A program made the position numbers and the translations under genes. The notes below the pieces were generated by a model, which ran no database searches, was not told the origin of the DNA, and was given only the letters and a program-made list of their open reading frames with translations. Positions 12,940 through 24,017 of a stretch of 64,000 nucleotides of DNA are shown here, one piece after another. The stretch covers positions 33,143,204 to 33,207,203 of the forward strand of contig OX235273.1 in the NCBI GenBank assembly GCA_944472155.2, read 5' to 3'. Source of the DNA: Trichobilharzia szidati. Lineage: Eukaryota; Platyhelminthes; Trematoda; Strigeidida; Schistosomatidae. How positions within the stretch are numbered: position 1 is the first letter of the stretch; every line of letters begins with the position of its first letter.

Positions 12940-13135
12940 ATACCAGATGGTTCAATCCATTCATCATGAAGCCTTCAATCTAGGTTTCGTGCTAGTTGGC
13001 GCTGATCAGCAAGGCGTACCTGTAACACTGAAGGAACTCGTACCTCTTGTGCAATTCGAACACGCGTCTTCCTGTGTTGCAGTCAGAGACGTTTCAATTG
13101 ATCTACCCGAGCTCGCAATTGGCTTCCTGTAGGAC
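12940..13135 (-). mobile_element. tRNA-derived SINE, 'TAGCTCAGTGG' family, minus strand
   Basis: Read on the minus strand, this stretch gives acgtctctgactgc, a B-box-like tgttcgaattgc, gagttccttcagtgttac, acgccttgctgatc and gcacgaaacctag. Every one of these blocks is present in the same order in the plus-strand copy at 47455-47640. The A-box area is disrupted by about 11 extra bases. A 68-codon plus-strand open frame (12926-13132) with protein-like composition is simply the antisense of this SINE and is not a gene. Confidence 0.75.
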
Positions 13136-13139
13136 TATG

Positions 13140-15480
13140 TGTGATCCAAATAAACAAGATATGTGAAATTGCAATGGAAGTGTATGTGAATAACGTCAGT
13201 TAATTAGGTTTTTGATATTCTCAATGAATAACTCGGTCACAACGTATTCAAGTGTGAATTGCCTATGCACTTGTTTGATCATTTATTCACTCTCATCCTT
13301 GAATCGTCATCCGTCTCTCTTCAAATATGCCGAGGCCTGAATATAGTCAGGTTTATGTACTATCCAGCTTAAGTACCTTCGAAAAGTTCTTACCAGCATT
13401 GATTAACAGGTTGTCCATGGTGACCGCGTTTTTCACAGTTAAATAGCATTGCATAACTTTTAAATACAATTATATTTCTTTTGCTTGCGAACTGTGGTTT
13501 GTAGGTTTCACACTTGTTGTCACTTATCAACAGTATATGCCTTAGGCTTCAAGAAGTTCATTTTCTAATGAAAAAGGTCAGTAGCTCATTATGGAGATAA
13601 ATTCGCTTGATATCCTCTGATACTCGTGAATACCGCATTACCAGAGTTAGTGACATCAGCACACAGTTAACGTGTCATATGATATAACATCAGTGATCAA
13701 ATGTGAAACGCTGGTCACTTTTTTCACTGAAGGGAGGATGTCTCACTGCATTCCGGAGAAATTTGAGGGAATAATCCCTAGTAGAATCGTTTGATTTAAT
13801 AAACTGCGAAATAAACAAGCAGATAATAGAAGCGAAAATGAAGTTGCTTTCCATTACGAATTCGGACACCCTTTTCCATAATTAATCATCTACCAAACCA
13901 TGTGTGTCAAATGCTTCCTCAAACATTTCAGAATATTAGCCTGCATTTTCCAGATAGCGGAGATGAATTCTTTTGAGAATATAACCACAATAGATAATCT
14001 TTTCTCTAAACGAACTCATATCTTCAGTACTAACTTCACTGATATTCTGGTGTAACGCGAATCACCAAATATCACACATCAGAGAATTCTCAGAAAAAAG
14101 GTCCTTTATTTCTCTGAGCAAATCTCATTTACTTCTAACGCTGCACTTATTCTGCTTGTATCAGCTAATCGACTTTTGGCCAGTGAAATATGTTCGTTGA
14201 TTTCAGAATACTGCCCGAGGGACACAAAAATAATAGATTAGATGTGCATACATGGAGAGAATCACGAAAACACCTTCTTTGAGAATCCTTTAATTTAATT
14301 TACTGCAAATGACTATCTAAATAAGACAAAACAGCAGACTGATCGAAGAATTATTTTCCTTTGCAATTTGATCAACATCATCGTCTTGGAACGTATTTCT
14401 TTTCTCAATCTGTTGATTTTCCTAAATATGTAAATGACGATTTGAAGATAACCAAATGAGAAAAGTGAGAAGTCGTTAGGAATTCCAGATTGTGATATTC
14501 GTTTCTGTATTTCTATCGAAACAAAAAGCATTCAGTTCTCCCTAATAACTTTCAAAATATTCTCTTTTTTTCAGCTGATAGAAGTGAATTCTATTCGGAA
14601 CACAAACAAAATTATTAATCTTCTTCTTATCGAAACTGATTATCCAGTGTCATTGATTTTTTCCTGTTTATTTGTTGAACTAACTTTTAATGTTCCTGCT
14701 TAATAACAGTTGTTCATTTCACTTCTGGTAATACTGTTTCGACTTTTGAATTTAAGATTAAATTTTGTTCGTTTTCATTATGCCTAAGTGAAATAAACGT
14801 GATTTACAACTCTTGATGGGATTTTTCATTGGTAATAGCTAAACAACTGATATTGAGAATGTTCACTTGATTACTGACAGTTACTGGAAGGAAATGCATG
14901 AGAGTGATTGGATAAAGCGGAACCATACAATACACAAATAGTCATCAATTTCGAGTTTATCATTAGGCATGAAATAACCGTTTTCTTACTTTTCTCCACG
15001 AGAAAATCCTCAATGACACTTTTCTCCGGTGTGATACCACTTCCTTCTGCTTACCCTGGATCAGACATATTTCTGCAAGAGTCTGACAGAGCAGAGTGTT
15101 TCACGCACACAGCTCAAGGCTAAGACATCACTACACCGAATAACCATGCCAACATTAAAACAAAATTGTAGTCGCTAGACAACATATTATCAACACTGTC
15201 ACATAACAGCAAATAGAAGTTATAAAATAACAGAGAAAACAAAATTAAAGACAAATAATAAGGACTAAGTCAAGTGTTACAGCAATGATATGCAGTCTAT
15301 GGGGAATAGGACCTTATTTGATACGATGGTTGTAATGTTCAATTAATTATGATTATCGATATTAGATTATTTGTGTTTGAAAGACATGAGATCTTATTAT
15401 TCTGAAAATAATTCCTTCTTCTCAACTCGTTCGATCTAATCATGACACCTGTTTGTATGAGAAATGCTAAGATTTATAAT
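13140..15480. other. No recognisable gene
   Basis: AT-rich sequence. The open frames at 14313-14531 (-) and 14908-15123 (+) show no family motif and are not called. No SINE box pair or RT motif was seen until 15.48 kb. Confidence 0.5.
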
Positions 15481-15483
15481 ATT

Positions 15484-15625
15484 ACTAGTTGGTCACGGAC
15501 TGATATCAGTTAGAGAACCATCCTAGTTTCGGAATCATCGGCAGTACGCAGCTATTGGGATTCGAACCCAGGACCTTCCGGTTACAAGGCAAGCTCGTAT
15601 ACCATTCAGCCACTGGAGCCCAATT
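15484..15625 (-). mobile_element. tRNA-derived hammerhead SINE (Smalpha-like), copy a
   Basis: On the minus strand the A box tggctgaatgg (plus 15602-15612) and the B box ggttcgaatcc (plus 15558-15568) are both perfect matches to the pol III consensus. About 15 bp after the B box comes a hammerhead-like segment, then a 3' body (ggttctctaactgatatcag) shared with the copies at 41.4 and 42.8 kb. Schistosomes are known to carry tRNA-like SINEs (Smalpha) with an internal hammerhead ribozyme, and this layout fits. Confidence 0.8.
15505..15550 (-). ncRNA. Decayed hammerhead ribozyme in SINE copy a
   Basis: Read on the minus strand: gtactgccgatga, then tcc / gaaacta / gga as a short stem II and loop, then tggtt where GAAAC is expected. 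The CTGATGA core is spoiled by an inserted CC and the GAAA box is lost, so self-cleavage is not expected. Confidence 0.6.
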
Positions 15626-15629
15626 CAGT

Positions 15630-16870
15630 GGCTCGAATATTTAACTTCTACTAATTTGTGATTTAGCGCGACCCCAACCATTGTCGTTATAAACCAAACT
15701 ATAGAATAGTAAGATTTATGATGTACATAGCACGATATATCAACTTGTAATATATTGACACTTACCCCACTACGTCTCAAAGTACATAACAACGGAACGT
15801 GCTGCACATCCAAGTATGCGTGTCAACTTGCCTGCAACGGAACACCCGGCATATCACTTCGTAAGTCAGATGATATGAGTATCCGGATTTATCTAAGCTA
15901 GATGTTGTAATGTGAATACACTAACTGCTAATCATGTCAAACGCCACACTCAATATATTTAAAGCATGTTCAAGCTAGCAAAGTGCGACATTTAAAAGGT
16001 GCAATCACTGCAGTCGGTCAGTTATGTAACCTGTTTGGAGATTAACTCAGTAGTATCATGCTTTAACCTTTATGTTTGGAGATTAACTCTTATCCATCCT
16101 CATCGACTTACCAAATATTAAGTTTAGCTTATTTTTTCAGTATATGCGGCGTAATCATGACTACATGCGAATGAGAGGAAGATGTCTGAGTCAATATTTA
16201 TCAAAACTATTTATACTGATAAAGAGAAGTAATCAGCTAGGGCTGATTATTACTCTACTTGGTTGGAGTGGTCATGAATTCTTTGCGTAACGAAGGCCTT
16301 CAATGTCTACAGAAAACCAAAAATACACGTATATATTTTGGAATATCAATGAGGGATACCTAAGACGAAGACATATATTTTGCTTAGTAAAGTTGGTATC
16401 CTTTGTAAGTGAAACTGACTGGGATTTACAGATTTCTTTTATTATATTTCTCGGTAGGAATCAGCCTCTTTAGCGTTCCACTGACAGCTGAATTCATGTA
16501 AACTCTTTATTTCACACTCACTGGTTCGTTTGAATGAATGAATAAGATATCTAGTCTTTCAATTGTGAAATTGGGATCAGTCAGATTGATAGATTTAAGT
16601 GGAATACAGCTGTGAGTATTTAAAGATCCATGTACAGCTCTTCTAGATATAAGACCAGGCGTTTGAGTTGTCTATAGTTTGAATCAAACCCTCTGAGGCA
16701 GTTACCAAGAGATCTAAGCTGCATTGAAGTTACATTGAGTGGTGACCTTATTTTGTTCACCAAGGTGACACTTTTGGTCTTCGGAGCAAACTGTTAAAGA
16801 TAATCTATTTCATTCATTGGTAGCAATTGTGTTTAATTTTACAGGATGCGGTTGATAGACTCATATCCAA
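15630..16870. other. No recognisable gene
   Basis: No coding frame, RT motif or pol III box was identified. A small direct repetition, tttggagattaactc, occurs at about 16035 and 16074. Confidence 0.5.
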
Positions 16871-16874
16871 CCTT

Positions 16875-17000
16875 CAATCTTCACCAATCTTAGTACTGGC
16901 TTAGCGAGTTAAGGAGTGCGTTGGTCAGGGATCGAACACTGGACCGCATGTGTGGTTAGCAAACATTCTACCGCTGTGCCACCGACGCACGTATGAAGAA
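16875..17000 (-). mobile_element. tRNA-derived SINE head, 'GTGGCACAGCGG' family, minus strand
   Basis: On the minus strand: gcgtcggtggcacagcgg, with the A box at plus 16971-16981, then a tRNA-length spacer and a B-box-like tgttcgatccc at plus 16928-16938. The head matches the copies at 12.18 and 18.65 kb, but the body after the B box diverges, so this is either a truncated copy or a subfamily with another body. Confidence 0.7.
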
Positions 17001-17164
17001 CGTACAAGTTAAGATTAATAACAACATTTTTACCCAGGTTGAAGGTTTGCAAATAGACTCCGTTATTGTCATTCTTCCAAATGAAATTTTTATGTGAACC
17101 ATTCACTGATATATACAATCAACAAAATATAGTTCCACTTCACCTACAAAGGTTTGCGGTGTAC

Positions 17165-17525
17165 ATGTAACAACAGAAGACAAGGGCCAGGCAACAGATC
17201 GTTTATTACGAAAAATCAACACGTATTTATAGATTTTTATGTACATTATTGTAGGTCAACGTTAGTAGGAAATACAGTCTGTTGATTGGTTGTTTCTCAC
17301 ACAAAGTTAACCTTGCATCTCTTGTGGCTGTGTCAGTTCATCTATATGTTAACTGTATCCGCCTGTCCACCTTGACCTTTGACCTCAATTACTGTCAACC
17401 AATTTGGCCAGCAACCATCTCTCACCACAACATGACTAATATTTGATACATAAACATTGACCTCAATTACTGTCCACCACTTGGCTAGTAGACAGCTCTC
17501 ACCACATACATACTAGTAATCAGAA
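17165..17525 (+). repeat. LTR-like repeat with internal 78-bp duplication
   Basis: Starts tgtaacaacagaagac and continues through ggccaggcaacagatcgttt, which matches 47206-47260. The end region contains two direct copies of ttgacctcaattactgtc..., at 17379 and 17457 (period 78 bp), each followed by a ctctcaccaca block. A TG start, non-coding content and recurrence elsewhere suggest a solo LTR or another terminal repeat. No primer-binding site, polypurine tract or partner LTR could be fixed. Confidence 0.4.
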
Positions 17526-18645
17526 GTCAAATTTCTTGGGTAAAGTTGAATGTTAAAGTAGGTGCTAGTACAAAAGTCTTTAGGATTCGTTACTGTACAA
17601 CAAAAAGATGCTGGAAAATAAGTCAGATTAAATAGTTCTGCTTGTTAAATGAAAACTTCTAAATTACAAAACCAGAGGAAACAGTAGAACAAAGCATGTT
17701 TCACGTGGCTGAACTAAAGGGAGGAAAATACCAGAGTTATAGGTAAATAAGACTTACTCACTCGAGCACAATTACTGTTCGGGATGATGAGCAGTGGGTA
17801 CAAACTATTGAAATAAATTTATAATTTATTCGATATTTTTCAAAAATCGTCAAAATTTATACTGAATTTAATTTCTAATATATTAGGGGGAAAAATAAAT
17901 ATTGAAATAGAGAAAATCTAAGGATTGAAAAGTTTGCATGTCACTGGTAGTCAGTTCAAAGAGAGCGGAATACACTTTTATTGGATTATTCTAGCCGTAT
18001 AATGTTTGTAGGCTTTCAGATAATAGTATTATCATATCTAATTCTTCGTCTAAACTATTATCTGTTTGCAACAGGATTCAGACGATTGAGCAAATTTCAT
18101 TGGGTGTTGTGTGAAAATTTCGAGATAAGTATTTCGCTTTCGAAAATGATTTAACTTTTGAATTTCGCAAGTTTCAGTCAACCAAGTTTGCGCTTCGACG
18201 TAGATTCATGAAAAACTCTAGTTTGGACGCGAAGATGAAGCTGATTGAATGTGAATATGTATAGAGTGAGAACACATGATTCGGCGCATTAGACCCTTCT
18301 CTATATTTCTTCTTTACTGTTGAAGTAAGGCTTAGTTTCTTTACCAGTGATAAGAACGTATAGAGCCTATTTCAAAATATTTTGAATAATTTTAAATCTG
18401 TCTCAGTTATTCAGAGAATCAGTCACACGATTCATTAAGTTTACATTTACATGTGGTGTACAAATAAATCTGAAAGACTGTTTATTAAAGAATATACATC
18501 TCACTCCGTTTGACAATATGATTTCAAATAAATTTGTACTCAGTTTTTGAGCTACTGTTCTTTTTAACTGTTTCTTCAAAAATTACAAGTATTTACACTG
18601 AAATACCGAAGAGAAATCCAAATTAGTTCATGTCGTTTATGCGGG
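17526..18645. other. No recognisable gene
   Basis: AT-rich sequence with no motif I can name. A TATA/AATAAA-rich zone around 17815-17900 is compositional only. Confidence 0.5.
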
Positions 18646-18651
18646 ATTATG

Positions 18652-18840
18652 CGTCGGTGGCACAGCGGTTAGTACTCTCGGCGACCATGTACATGGTCTG
18701 GGTTCAGTCTTCTACCGACGCACAAATGATATCTGTGGTCGGCCTGCAAAATTTGGGCTACCGATATCATATGCTGAAAATTTCATAATAGTACCAAAAA
18801 TATTGTGTGGTTTCAAGCTGTAATAAAAATAGAAATAAAA
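18652..18840 (+). mobile_element. tRNA-derived SINE, 'GTGGCACAGCGG' family
   Basis: A box tggcacagcgg at 18658-18668, a degraded B box gggttcagtct near 18710-18720, then the same body as at 12.2 kb (gatatctgtggtcgg... aaatttgggctaccgatatc... atgctgaaaatttc) ending in an A-rich tail near 18840. It is clearly the sister of 12178-12355, with a few substitutions and an altered B box. Confidence 0.8.
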
Positions 18841-18914
18841 AAATTGAATAGCATGAATAATTTAATAAATTTATCTTGAGAAGAATTCGAAGCAACTTTT
18901 AACTACTGAGTCAT

Positions 18915-19205
18915 TTAGTGTGTGACAAGAATGGCGTGATTCATGACAGAAAGTATCGCTGGCTTACCAACAGTTAAATCCAGGAGGATATACACGAAGT
19001 GGTAAATATATTGGGTTTCCTTTGACGCTATTCTACCTTCTTCCTTACGAGAATGGTGCGAATATGTGTACAGAGTACTCTGGCGAAAAGTGTTGTTGCA
19101 CAGACACGACCAGTTCAGGCAACAGAGTATTGGCGTGGCCAGTTGTGGGCAGATTTTGATAAAAAACACACGACGATTTTCAAATGATTTTTGCGAACAA
19201 ATCAC
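18915..19205 (-). other. Unidentified 96-codon open frame
   Basis: An open minus-strand frame with several cysteines and histidines (for example CCLNWSCLCNN) but no recognisable motif. It lies between a SINE and a PLE tail. No splice or promoter signal supports expression. It could be a fossil or chance; listed because it is the longest unexplained frame in this part of the window. Confidence 0.15.
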
Positions 19206-19375
19206 TTTGTAAGACGCCTAGTTCACATAGAACTTGTTAACTTCGACGGCCTCGCATATACCAGAAGAATTAGATAATTATTCATAATTTCTCTAATACT
19301 GGCAGCAATGCATTGAAGCATTCGGTCAATATCAGTGTATAATAAATATTTCCATGGTAAAATTTGGGACGACAC

Positions 19376-19789
19376 ATTTAAGCAAACAATGTCGTTTTCA
19401 ATTACATCTCATCAGGTTTAACTCCAATATGCATAAGTTTACAAATAAATATTAAAATAATTACTATTTACGGTGTTCTGTCAATAGGATAATAAGATTG
19501 TGCGCATAAATTGTGCAGTTAGCCATGGTATTACTAATAATAATATTGATTCTATCAATAATAAAGATGAAAACGTGGAACGATCTGTGATGACAGTAGT
19601 AATGAAAACCAGCATCACTGAACAACCAAATGTTCAGGTAAAAGTAGCAGTTAAAGGCTGGAAAGAACAAATTGACCGATTAAGTAGTGCTAGATTGCGC
19701 GGAAAGTAAACAAACTCTGTTTTAATGGATATGTGATAAGATTAAGGGATGATAAGATGGGGGTTTAAAATATAAGTAAGGGGTTGTGG
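19376..19789 (-). mobile_element. PLE 3' non-coding tail, minus strand (left flank of RTE copy 1)
   Basis: The reverse complement matches the PLE tail at 39790-40200: ...atcatcccttaatcttatcaca, ...gcactactta, ...cttattatcctattgacagaacaccg, ending agttaaacctgatgagatgtaattgaaaacgac. The matching upstream part of this PLE lies at 23052-23560, on the far side of RTE copy 1, so one PLE has been split by the RTE insertion. Non-coding; the two overlapping open frames are shadows. Confidence 0.8.
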
Positions 19790-19802
19790 TGACATCACCA
19801 GT
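19790..19802. repeat. Left target-site duplication of RTE copy 1
   Basis: tgacatcaccagt at 19790-19802 matches tgatatcaccagt at 23039-23051 with one mismatch. The two copies sit exactly at the 3' tail and the 5' end of the RTE element and lie in the PLE sequence it interrupts. Confidence 0.75.
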
Positions 19803-20039
19803 TTATTTTTATTGTTATTGTTCCCTTGGGTTCGTAGTGGATCATAGGGCTTCAACTGCACGCCTCCACTTGCTTCTGTCTTCTGCTGTACTTTTCACTT
19901 GCATCGATGTTAGTCCACACTCTTTTAACTCTTCTTCACACGATCTCCTCCATGTCACCCTTGCACGTCCCACTCGCCGCTTCCCTTCGAGGTGACCCTC
20001 GAGCACTGGCCTGACGCGCGATGTCACCCAGCAGCCTCC

Positions 20040-20447
20040 TCAGAGAGTGTCAAATCCATCTCCACTTTCTCCTGCATATTTCTTGGGCGATTGGTTCTTG
20101 TTTTGTTTGTTCCCATAGTTTCTTGTTGGTGATTCTTTCCGGCCATCTGACCTTGAGTATAGAAGGAAGACAGATGTTGATAAATGTCTGCAACCTGTTG
20201 GAAATATTCTTTGTGACACACTGGCCAAGTTTCTGATCCGTATAGAAGAACTGACTGACTTGACGTTTGTATTGAAAATCCAAATTTTGTTGTTGTTGAT
20301 GCTTAGTGACGAAGATTTCCAGATTGGTTTCAGGTTGATGAATGTGTTTCTCGCCTTCCCGATTCTCGATTTGACATCCTCGTCCGTTCCTGCTGTAGTT
20401 GAGACAATGCTCCCTAAATAAGTGAAGTAAGAAGTAACCTCTTTCAA
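20040..20447 (-). pseudogene. RTE copy 1: C-terminal region after the RT
   Basis: Begins KEVTSYFTYLGSIVS... with TDEDVKSRIGKARN, the conserved RTE block after the RT palm, then a frameshift region in which the WRVTK and 'LLYGSE' area is garbled (VKSVSSSIRIRNL). The last part of the protein (RRVGRARVTWRRSCEEEL...) continues at 19842-20027 in another frame, ending close to the repeat tail. The role of this domain in RTE elements is not well defined. At least one frameshift near 20050 and one stop separate it from the RT frame. Confidence 0.8.
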
Positions 20448-20486
20448 ATTCCTTTCATTGATGGTGATTGGCGCTGGATGTTGCTG

Positions 20487-21128
20487 CTATTGTTGTTGGT
20501 TGGTTATTTTCATAACCTCCGTCTTGTCTATGTTCACCTGGAGTCCTGTCTTTGCTGCTTCTTCCACTAGTTTGTCGTTTTTCGCTTGTAAGTCTTCGAT
20601 TTTGTATGACATCAAACATAAATCGTCCGCGAGTTCCAGGTCTTCTAGATTCTCCACGTCGGTCCAGGATATCCCTGTCTCCTCGTTTCCTACTGTCTGA
20701 TGCATAATCCAGTTCACCACAATTAGGAATATCATTGGTGATAATAAGCACCCTTGTCTGACTCCTGTGTTTACTGCAAACGCTTCGCTGAGTTTACCGT
20801 TGTGAATCACTTGAAATGTGACGTTGTCGTACAGCTGTTGAATAAGTTTGATGAATATTTGGGGTACGCCGTAGTACTTGAGTAGTTTCCAAATTAATTC
20901 ACGGTCAACGCTGTCGAAGGCCTTCTTAAAGTTTATAAAGTTGAGGTAGAGGTTTGATTGCCATTCCATGTTTTTTTCGATGATGATGCGCAGAGTTGCA
21001 ATTTGGTCAGAACATGATTTACCTTTCCTGAATCCGGCTTGTTCTGGTCGGAGTTCTGTATCCAGTGCATCCTTTATTCTCTCCAGGATGATGCGACTCA
21101 GGATTTTACTTGGCGTCGACAGGAGCAT
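20487..21128 (-). pseudogene. RTE copy 1: reverse transcriptase
   Basis: A continuous 214-codon frame covering RT motifs 1-7. Visible are SRIILERI, the fingers motif QAGFRKGKSCSDQI, motif A FKKAFDSVDREL with its catalytic Asp, motif B GVRQGCLLSP, and motif C as LADDLCLMS, where FADD is usual, so the two Asp residues are kept. It ends with NIDKTEVMKI. The enzyme would copy element RNA at an endonuclease-made nick (target-primed reverse transcription). The N-terminal part of the domain is cut off by a frame break near 21130. Confidence 0.92.
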
Positions 21129-21537
21129 GATTCCTCGCCAGTTCTTGCAGAGTCATAAGTCACATTTCTTTGGTATTACATGAGGTAACCTTTCTTCCAG
21201 TCAGTAGGCACCTTTCACTCCTTCCAGAACTTTTACAATAATGGAGTCAGCATATCTGCTGTCGTCTCTGAGTCCGATTTCAGTGCTACAGGGGGTATTC
21301 CATGTGGTACAGCTGCTTTTCCAGCTTTCAGAAGCTTGATTGCATCCAAGACTTCAGCTTTCGTTGGAGGATTGGTGTCAACTTGCAGTCATGTACGTGC
21401 TGTTGTTGGTATTTGTGGACGGGCTGCAGGTGGTGGTGGGTTGAAGAGTCCTTTGAAGTGGTCCGCTGATTGTTTAATATGTCTTTCTCTCTTTTAATTG
21501 GGTTTCCTTGGCTGTCTTTTATAGGTTTCACTTGTGT

Positions 21538-22749
21538 TTATCTCTTCACGGATAGAGACTTGGTTATCTGATATAGTGTACTCAGGTCCCTTTTGCCTGC
21601 TGCCTTCTCATCGTCAGTGGCCAGGTTGTCGTAGAATTGTCTTTTGTCCTTCCTGGCACTATTCTTCACTTCTTCGTCCAGTGCTGTGTAAGTTGAGCTC
21701 AGCGTATCTTTCTCTTGTCCATCTTTGCACTGAATCATTTTCTCTTTTACCATTCTCCTCTCCTCTATTAGCTTCCAAGTGTCCATTGAGAGCCATTCCT
21801 TATCTTGTCTCTTCTTTCTTCCTAAAACCGTTGAACACGTTTCGTTGAAAATCACCTTCAGAGAGTTCCAATGGTCTTCCATGGATGATTCCTCAGTGGT
21901 GCCACGTAGTGTTTCCTGCTTTGCTCTGACAGTTGAGGTGAAAGTGTCCTTTGTGGTTGTGTCCTTCAGTTTTTGCGTGTTGAACTTGCATTGTGGCCTA
22001 TCCCCAGCTATCCTCGAGGCATTAAGCCTCACCTTGAAAGTCCCTTGTACTAGAGAGTGGTCTGAACCCACATCTGCTCCTCTCCTCGACCTTGTGTCCA
22101 GTAGTCTCTGTCTCCACTTCCTTGAGATTGAAATGAAGTCCATCTGGTTTTCGGTGTGTCCATCTGGTGAAATACATGTCACCTTGTGTATATCCCTGTG
22201 TTTGAACACTCCGCCACCAATCACCAAATCATTGAAGGTACAAAAGTCTGAGAAGAGTTCGCCATTTTCGTTCATTTCACCGAGGGCCTCTCGATCCATG
22301 TTTAGTTCTCTTCCTGTATTGTCTCCTCCCAGTTTCGCATTCATATCACCCATCAGGATTCTGATATCGCTCTTTGGGATGTTGTCCATTACTGTTTGTA
22401 GTTGACTGCAGAAATCCTCCTTCTTCTCATGTTCTGAGACGTTTGTAGGCGCGTAGCATTGAATGATTGAAACCTTCCTACCTTCTGAGTTGAACCTGGC
22501 TGTCATTATCCTGGAGGCGATTGGTTCCCACTGCATGAGAGCTTTGGCTGCTGTTGGTGACATCATGATGGCTACTCGTTCGGTGTGCTCGTGATCGTCC
22601 TCTGGGTGACCGGAGTAGATTATTGTCTCTTCAGTTGGTAGTTGGCACCTTCCACATCCGTTCCATCTGCTCTCGCAGATTCCCAACATTTCTATTTTAT
22701 ACCTCCTCATTTCTGCGTCTACCTGAGCAGCCTTTCCAGTTTCGTACAT
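21538..22749 (-). pseudogene. RTE copy 1: AP-type endonuclease and linker
   Basis: A 403-codon frame starting at an internal Met (MYETGKAAQ). Endonuclease landmarks in order: GICESRWNGCG with the catalytic Glu, the IQCYAPTN strand, LMGDMNAKLG with catalytic Asp and Asn, and GSDHSLVQGT with the catalytic Asp-His pair. It nicks target DNA for TPRT. The normal frame starts upstream, but the Trp of the usual TWNVRTM is a TAG stop (GK-stop-NIRTM). The end of the frame, at ITKSLSVKR, is a premature stop, and the linker continues out of frame at 21328-21531. Confidence 0.9.
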
Positions 22750-22761
22750 TGTACGAATATT

Positions 22762-23038
22762 CTACTTCCCCATCATTATTTTTGATTTCATCGAAAGAAG
22801 GAACATCGGCTGACTGGCTTCCCGAAGGCTTTCACCAGCCTGCGTCATTTCACTTCCCTGATTACAGCGAAAAATAAGATAATTTTTAGAATTTTTAATA
22901 TATTTGTGCGTTGAAGTTTTTGTAGCAATTTGGTTAAGTTTTGGATGTAGAGTTGCTAGCACCACGCTCCAACCCTCCCGTTTTATCCGGGCTTGGGACC
23001 GGCTAGAAAAAAAGTGACCTGGTAATCTAGGCGAGGTT
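22762..23038 (-). other. RTE copy 1: 5' leader in frame with the endonuclease
   Basis: The minus-strand frame upstream of the endonuclease is open from 23046 to an amber codon at 22759-22761, in the same frame as MYETGKAAQ. It would give a basic leader containing RSQARIKREGW. Copy 2 (24.0 kb) has an unrelated 5' end. Its first base sits at the target duplication, so it is the true 5' end of this insertion. Whether it is translated or is a 5' UTR is unknown. Confidence 0.5.
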
Positions 23039-23051
23039 GATATCACCAGTT
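23039..23051. repeat. Right target-site duplication of RTE copy 1
   Basis: tgatatcaccagt, paired with tgacatcaccagt at 19790-19802 (12 of 13 identical). Confidence 0.75.
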
Positions 23052-23560
23052 GGTCAAGTCTTAATAGACCAAGAGATAGATAATGACCGGACCAACTTCT
23101 CTTGAATTCATAGCTGAGGCTTAGCAGTTCGGATGCCTATCGCCTCAACGACGAGCAGTAGCAGAATATGAAGTCTTTCGAAAAGATTCGGAGGGATGCG
23201 ATGAATTGCCTTGCGTGATTTCGTTTTCTTCACTAGATGGCTACTGTCAACTTAATGTGACAAAATGGAGCTACAGATGGCTTTTGTCTGTCCTTTGCCA
23301 AACCACGATGGAAGATGTTCAGTAACACGTTGGCTGAGCTGTCTAATAAAAAGCTCAACACAACAGTCATCTTAGGTTCAGTTGGAATGTTAAATACACA
23401 TACATGTGCTAAAACTGTCTGGCTTGTCCTTCGTTTCAGTCCCAATCATTCATCAGCTGGAGAATGACAAACTTAGGTTTGCTGAGTAAAACGTTCTTCG
23501 AATACTTCTGAAAATTCTCTGGAATAAAATCGCGCTTGACATTCAATTATTAAATTTCAA
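23052..23560 (-). pseudogene. PLE GIY-YIG fragment, right flank of RTE copy 1
   Basis: The minus-strand translation (frame 23445-23233) runs in the same register as the shifted frame of the plus-strand PLE at 39277-39540: KRRTSQTVLAHVC, then an LLNIFHRGLAKDR stretch equivalent to LLNISHHGLTKDR. The nucleotide match continues into the tail (gaggcgataggcatccgaactg... ctattaagac) and stops at the RTE insertion point. The corrected frame would be a GIY-YIG nuclease, so both copies share a frameshifted register. Truncated upstream near 23560. Confidence 0.75.
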
Positions 23561-24017
23561 CTGAAAAAAATGGTTTCTTCGTTCCTTGGAAGCCTTAGTT
23601 TGTCTTTCTAGTTTTTTTATGTGTTTCTTTGTGTATCTACCGATGTATCCTGTCTGCATCATGGAACCATGAATATATTAAAACTCCTTTTCATGTGATC
23701 ATCCACGCATATCTTTCTCACTCTGACTGTAGGACACTTGCAGCATTTCTTTTATATTTAATTTAACTAACGAAGCGTGTATTGCACTGTGAATATGCTT
23801 TTTCATATACGCTTCTCTCAATTGACCCAGGATTAATACGTTACATTTTCATGGTTACCTGAAACTCTTATTTTTGCGGAATATCTTGGCAGAAAGTTGC
23901 AAGAAAATATTGCAATTATTTGCCTTTGAAACACCGAATCTTGGATATTATTCTTCTGATAGATAATACCTATAACTATCTATTTGCCACTCTGTGCTTG
24001 TTTAACACAAACTAATA
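23561..24017. other. No recognisable gene
   Basis: AT-rich, with no motif recognised between the PLE fragment and the start of RTE copy 2. Confidence 0.5.

Larger units (their letters stand above)
19803..23038 (-). mobile_element. RTE-clade non-LTR retrotransposon, copy 1 (near full length)
   Basis: About 3.24 kb on the minus strand, in the order leader, AP endonuclease, linker, reverse transcriptase, C-terminal region, then a very short 3' end (ccaagggaacaataacaataa), which is the usual RTE architecture with a simple-repeat tail. It resembles schistosome SR2-like elements. It is flanked by a 13-bp target duplication and sits inside a PLE. The reading frame is broken in several places, so the copy is not autonomous, but the low damage indicates a fairly recent insertion. 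Confidence 0.9.

Noticed and set aside
21779..22405. 208-codon plus-strand frame
   Set aside because: Antisense of the RTE copy 1 endonuclease. The same shadow frame recurs opposite copy 3 at 31432-31893.
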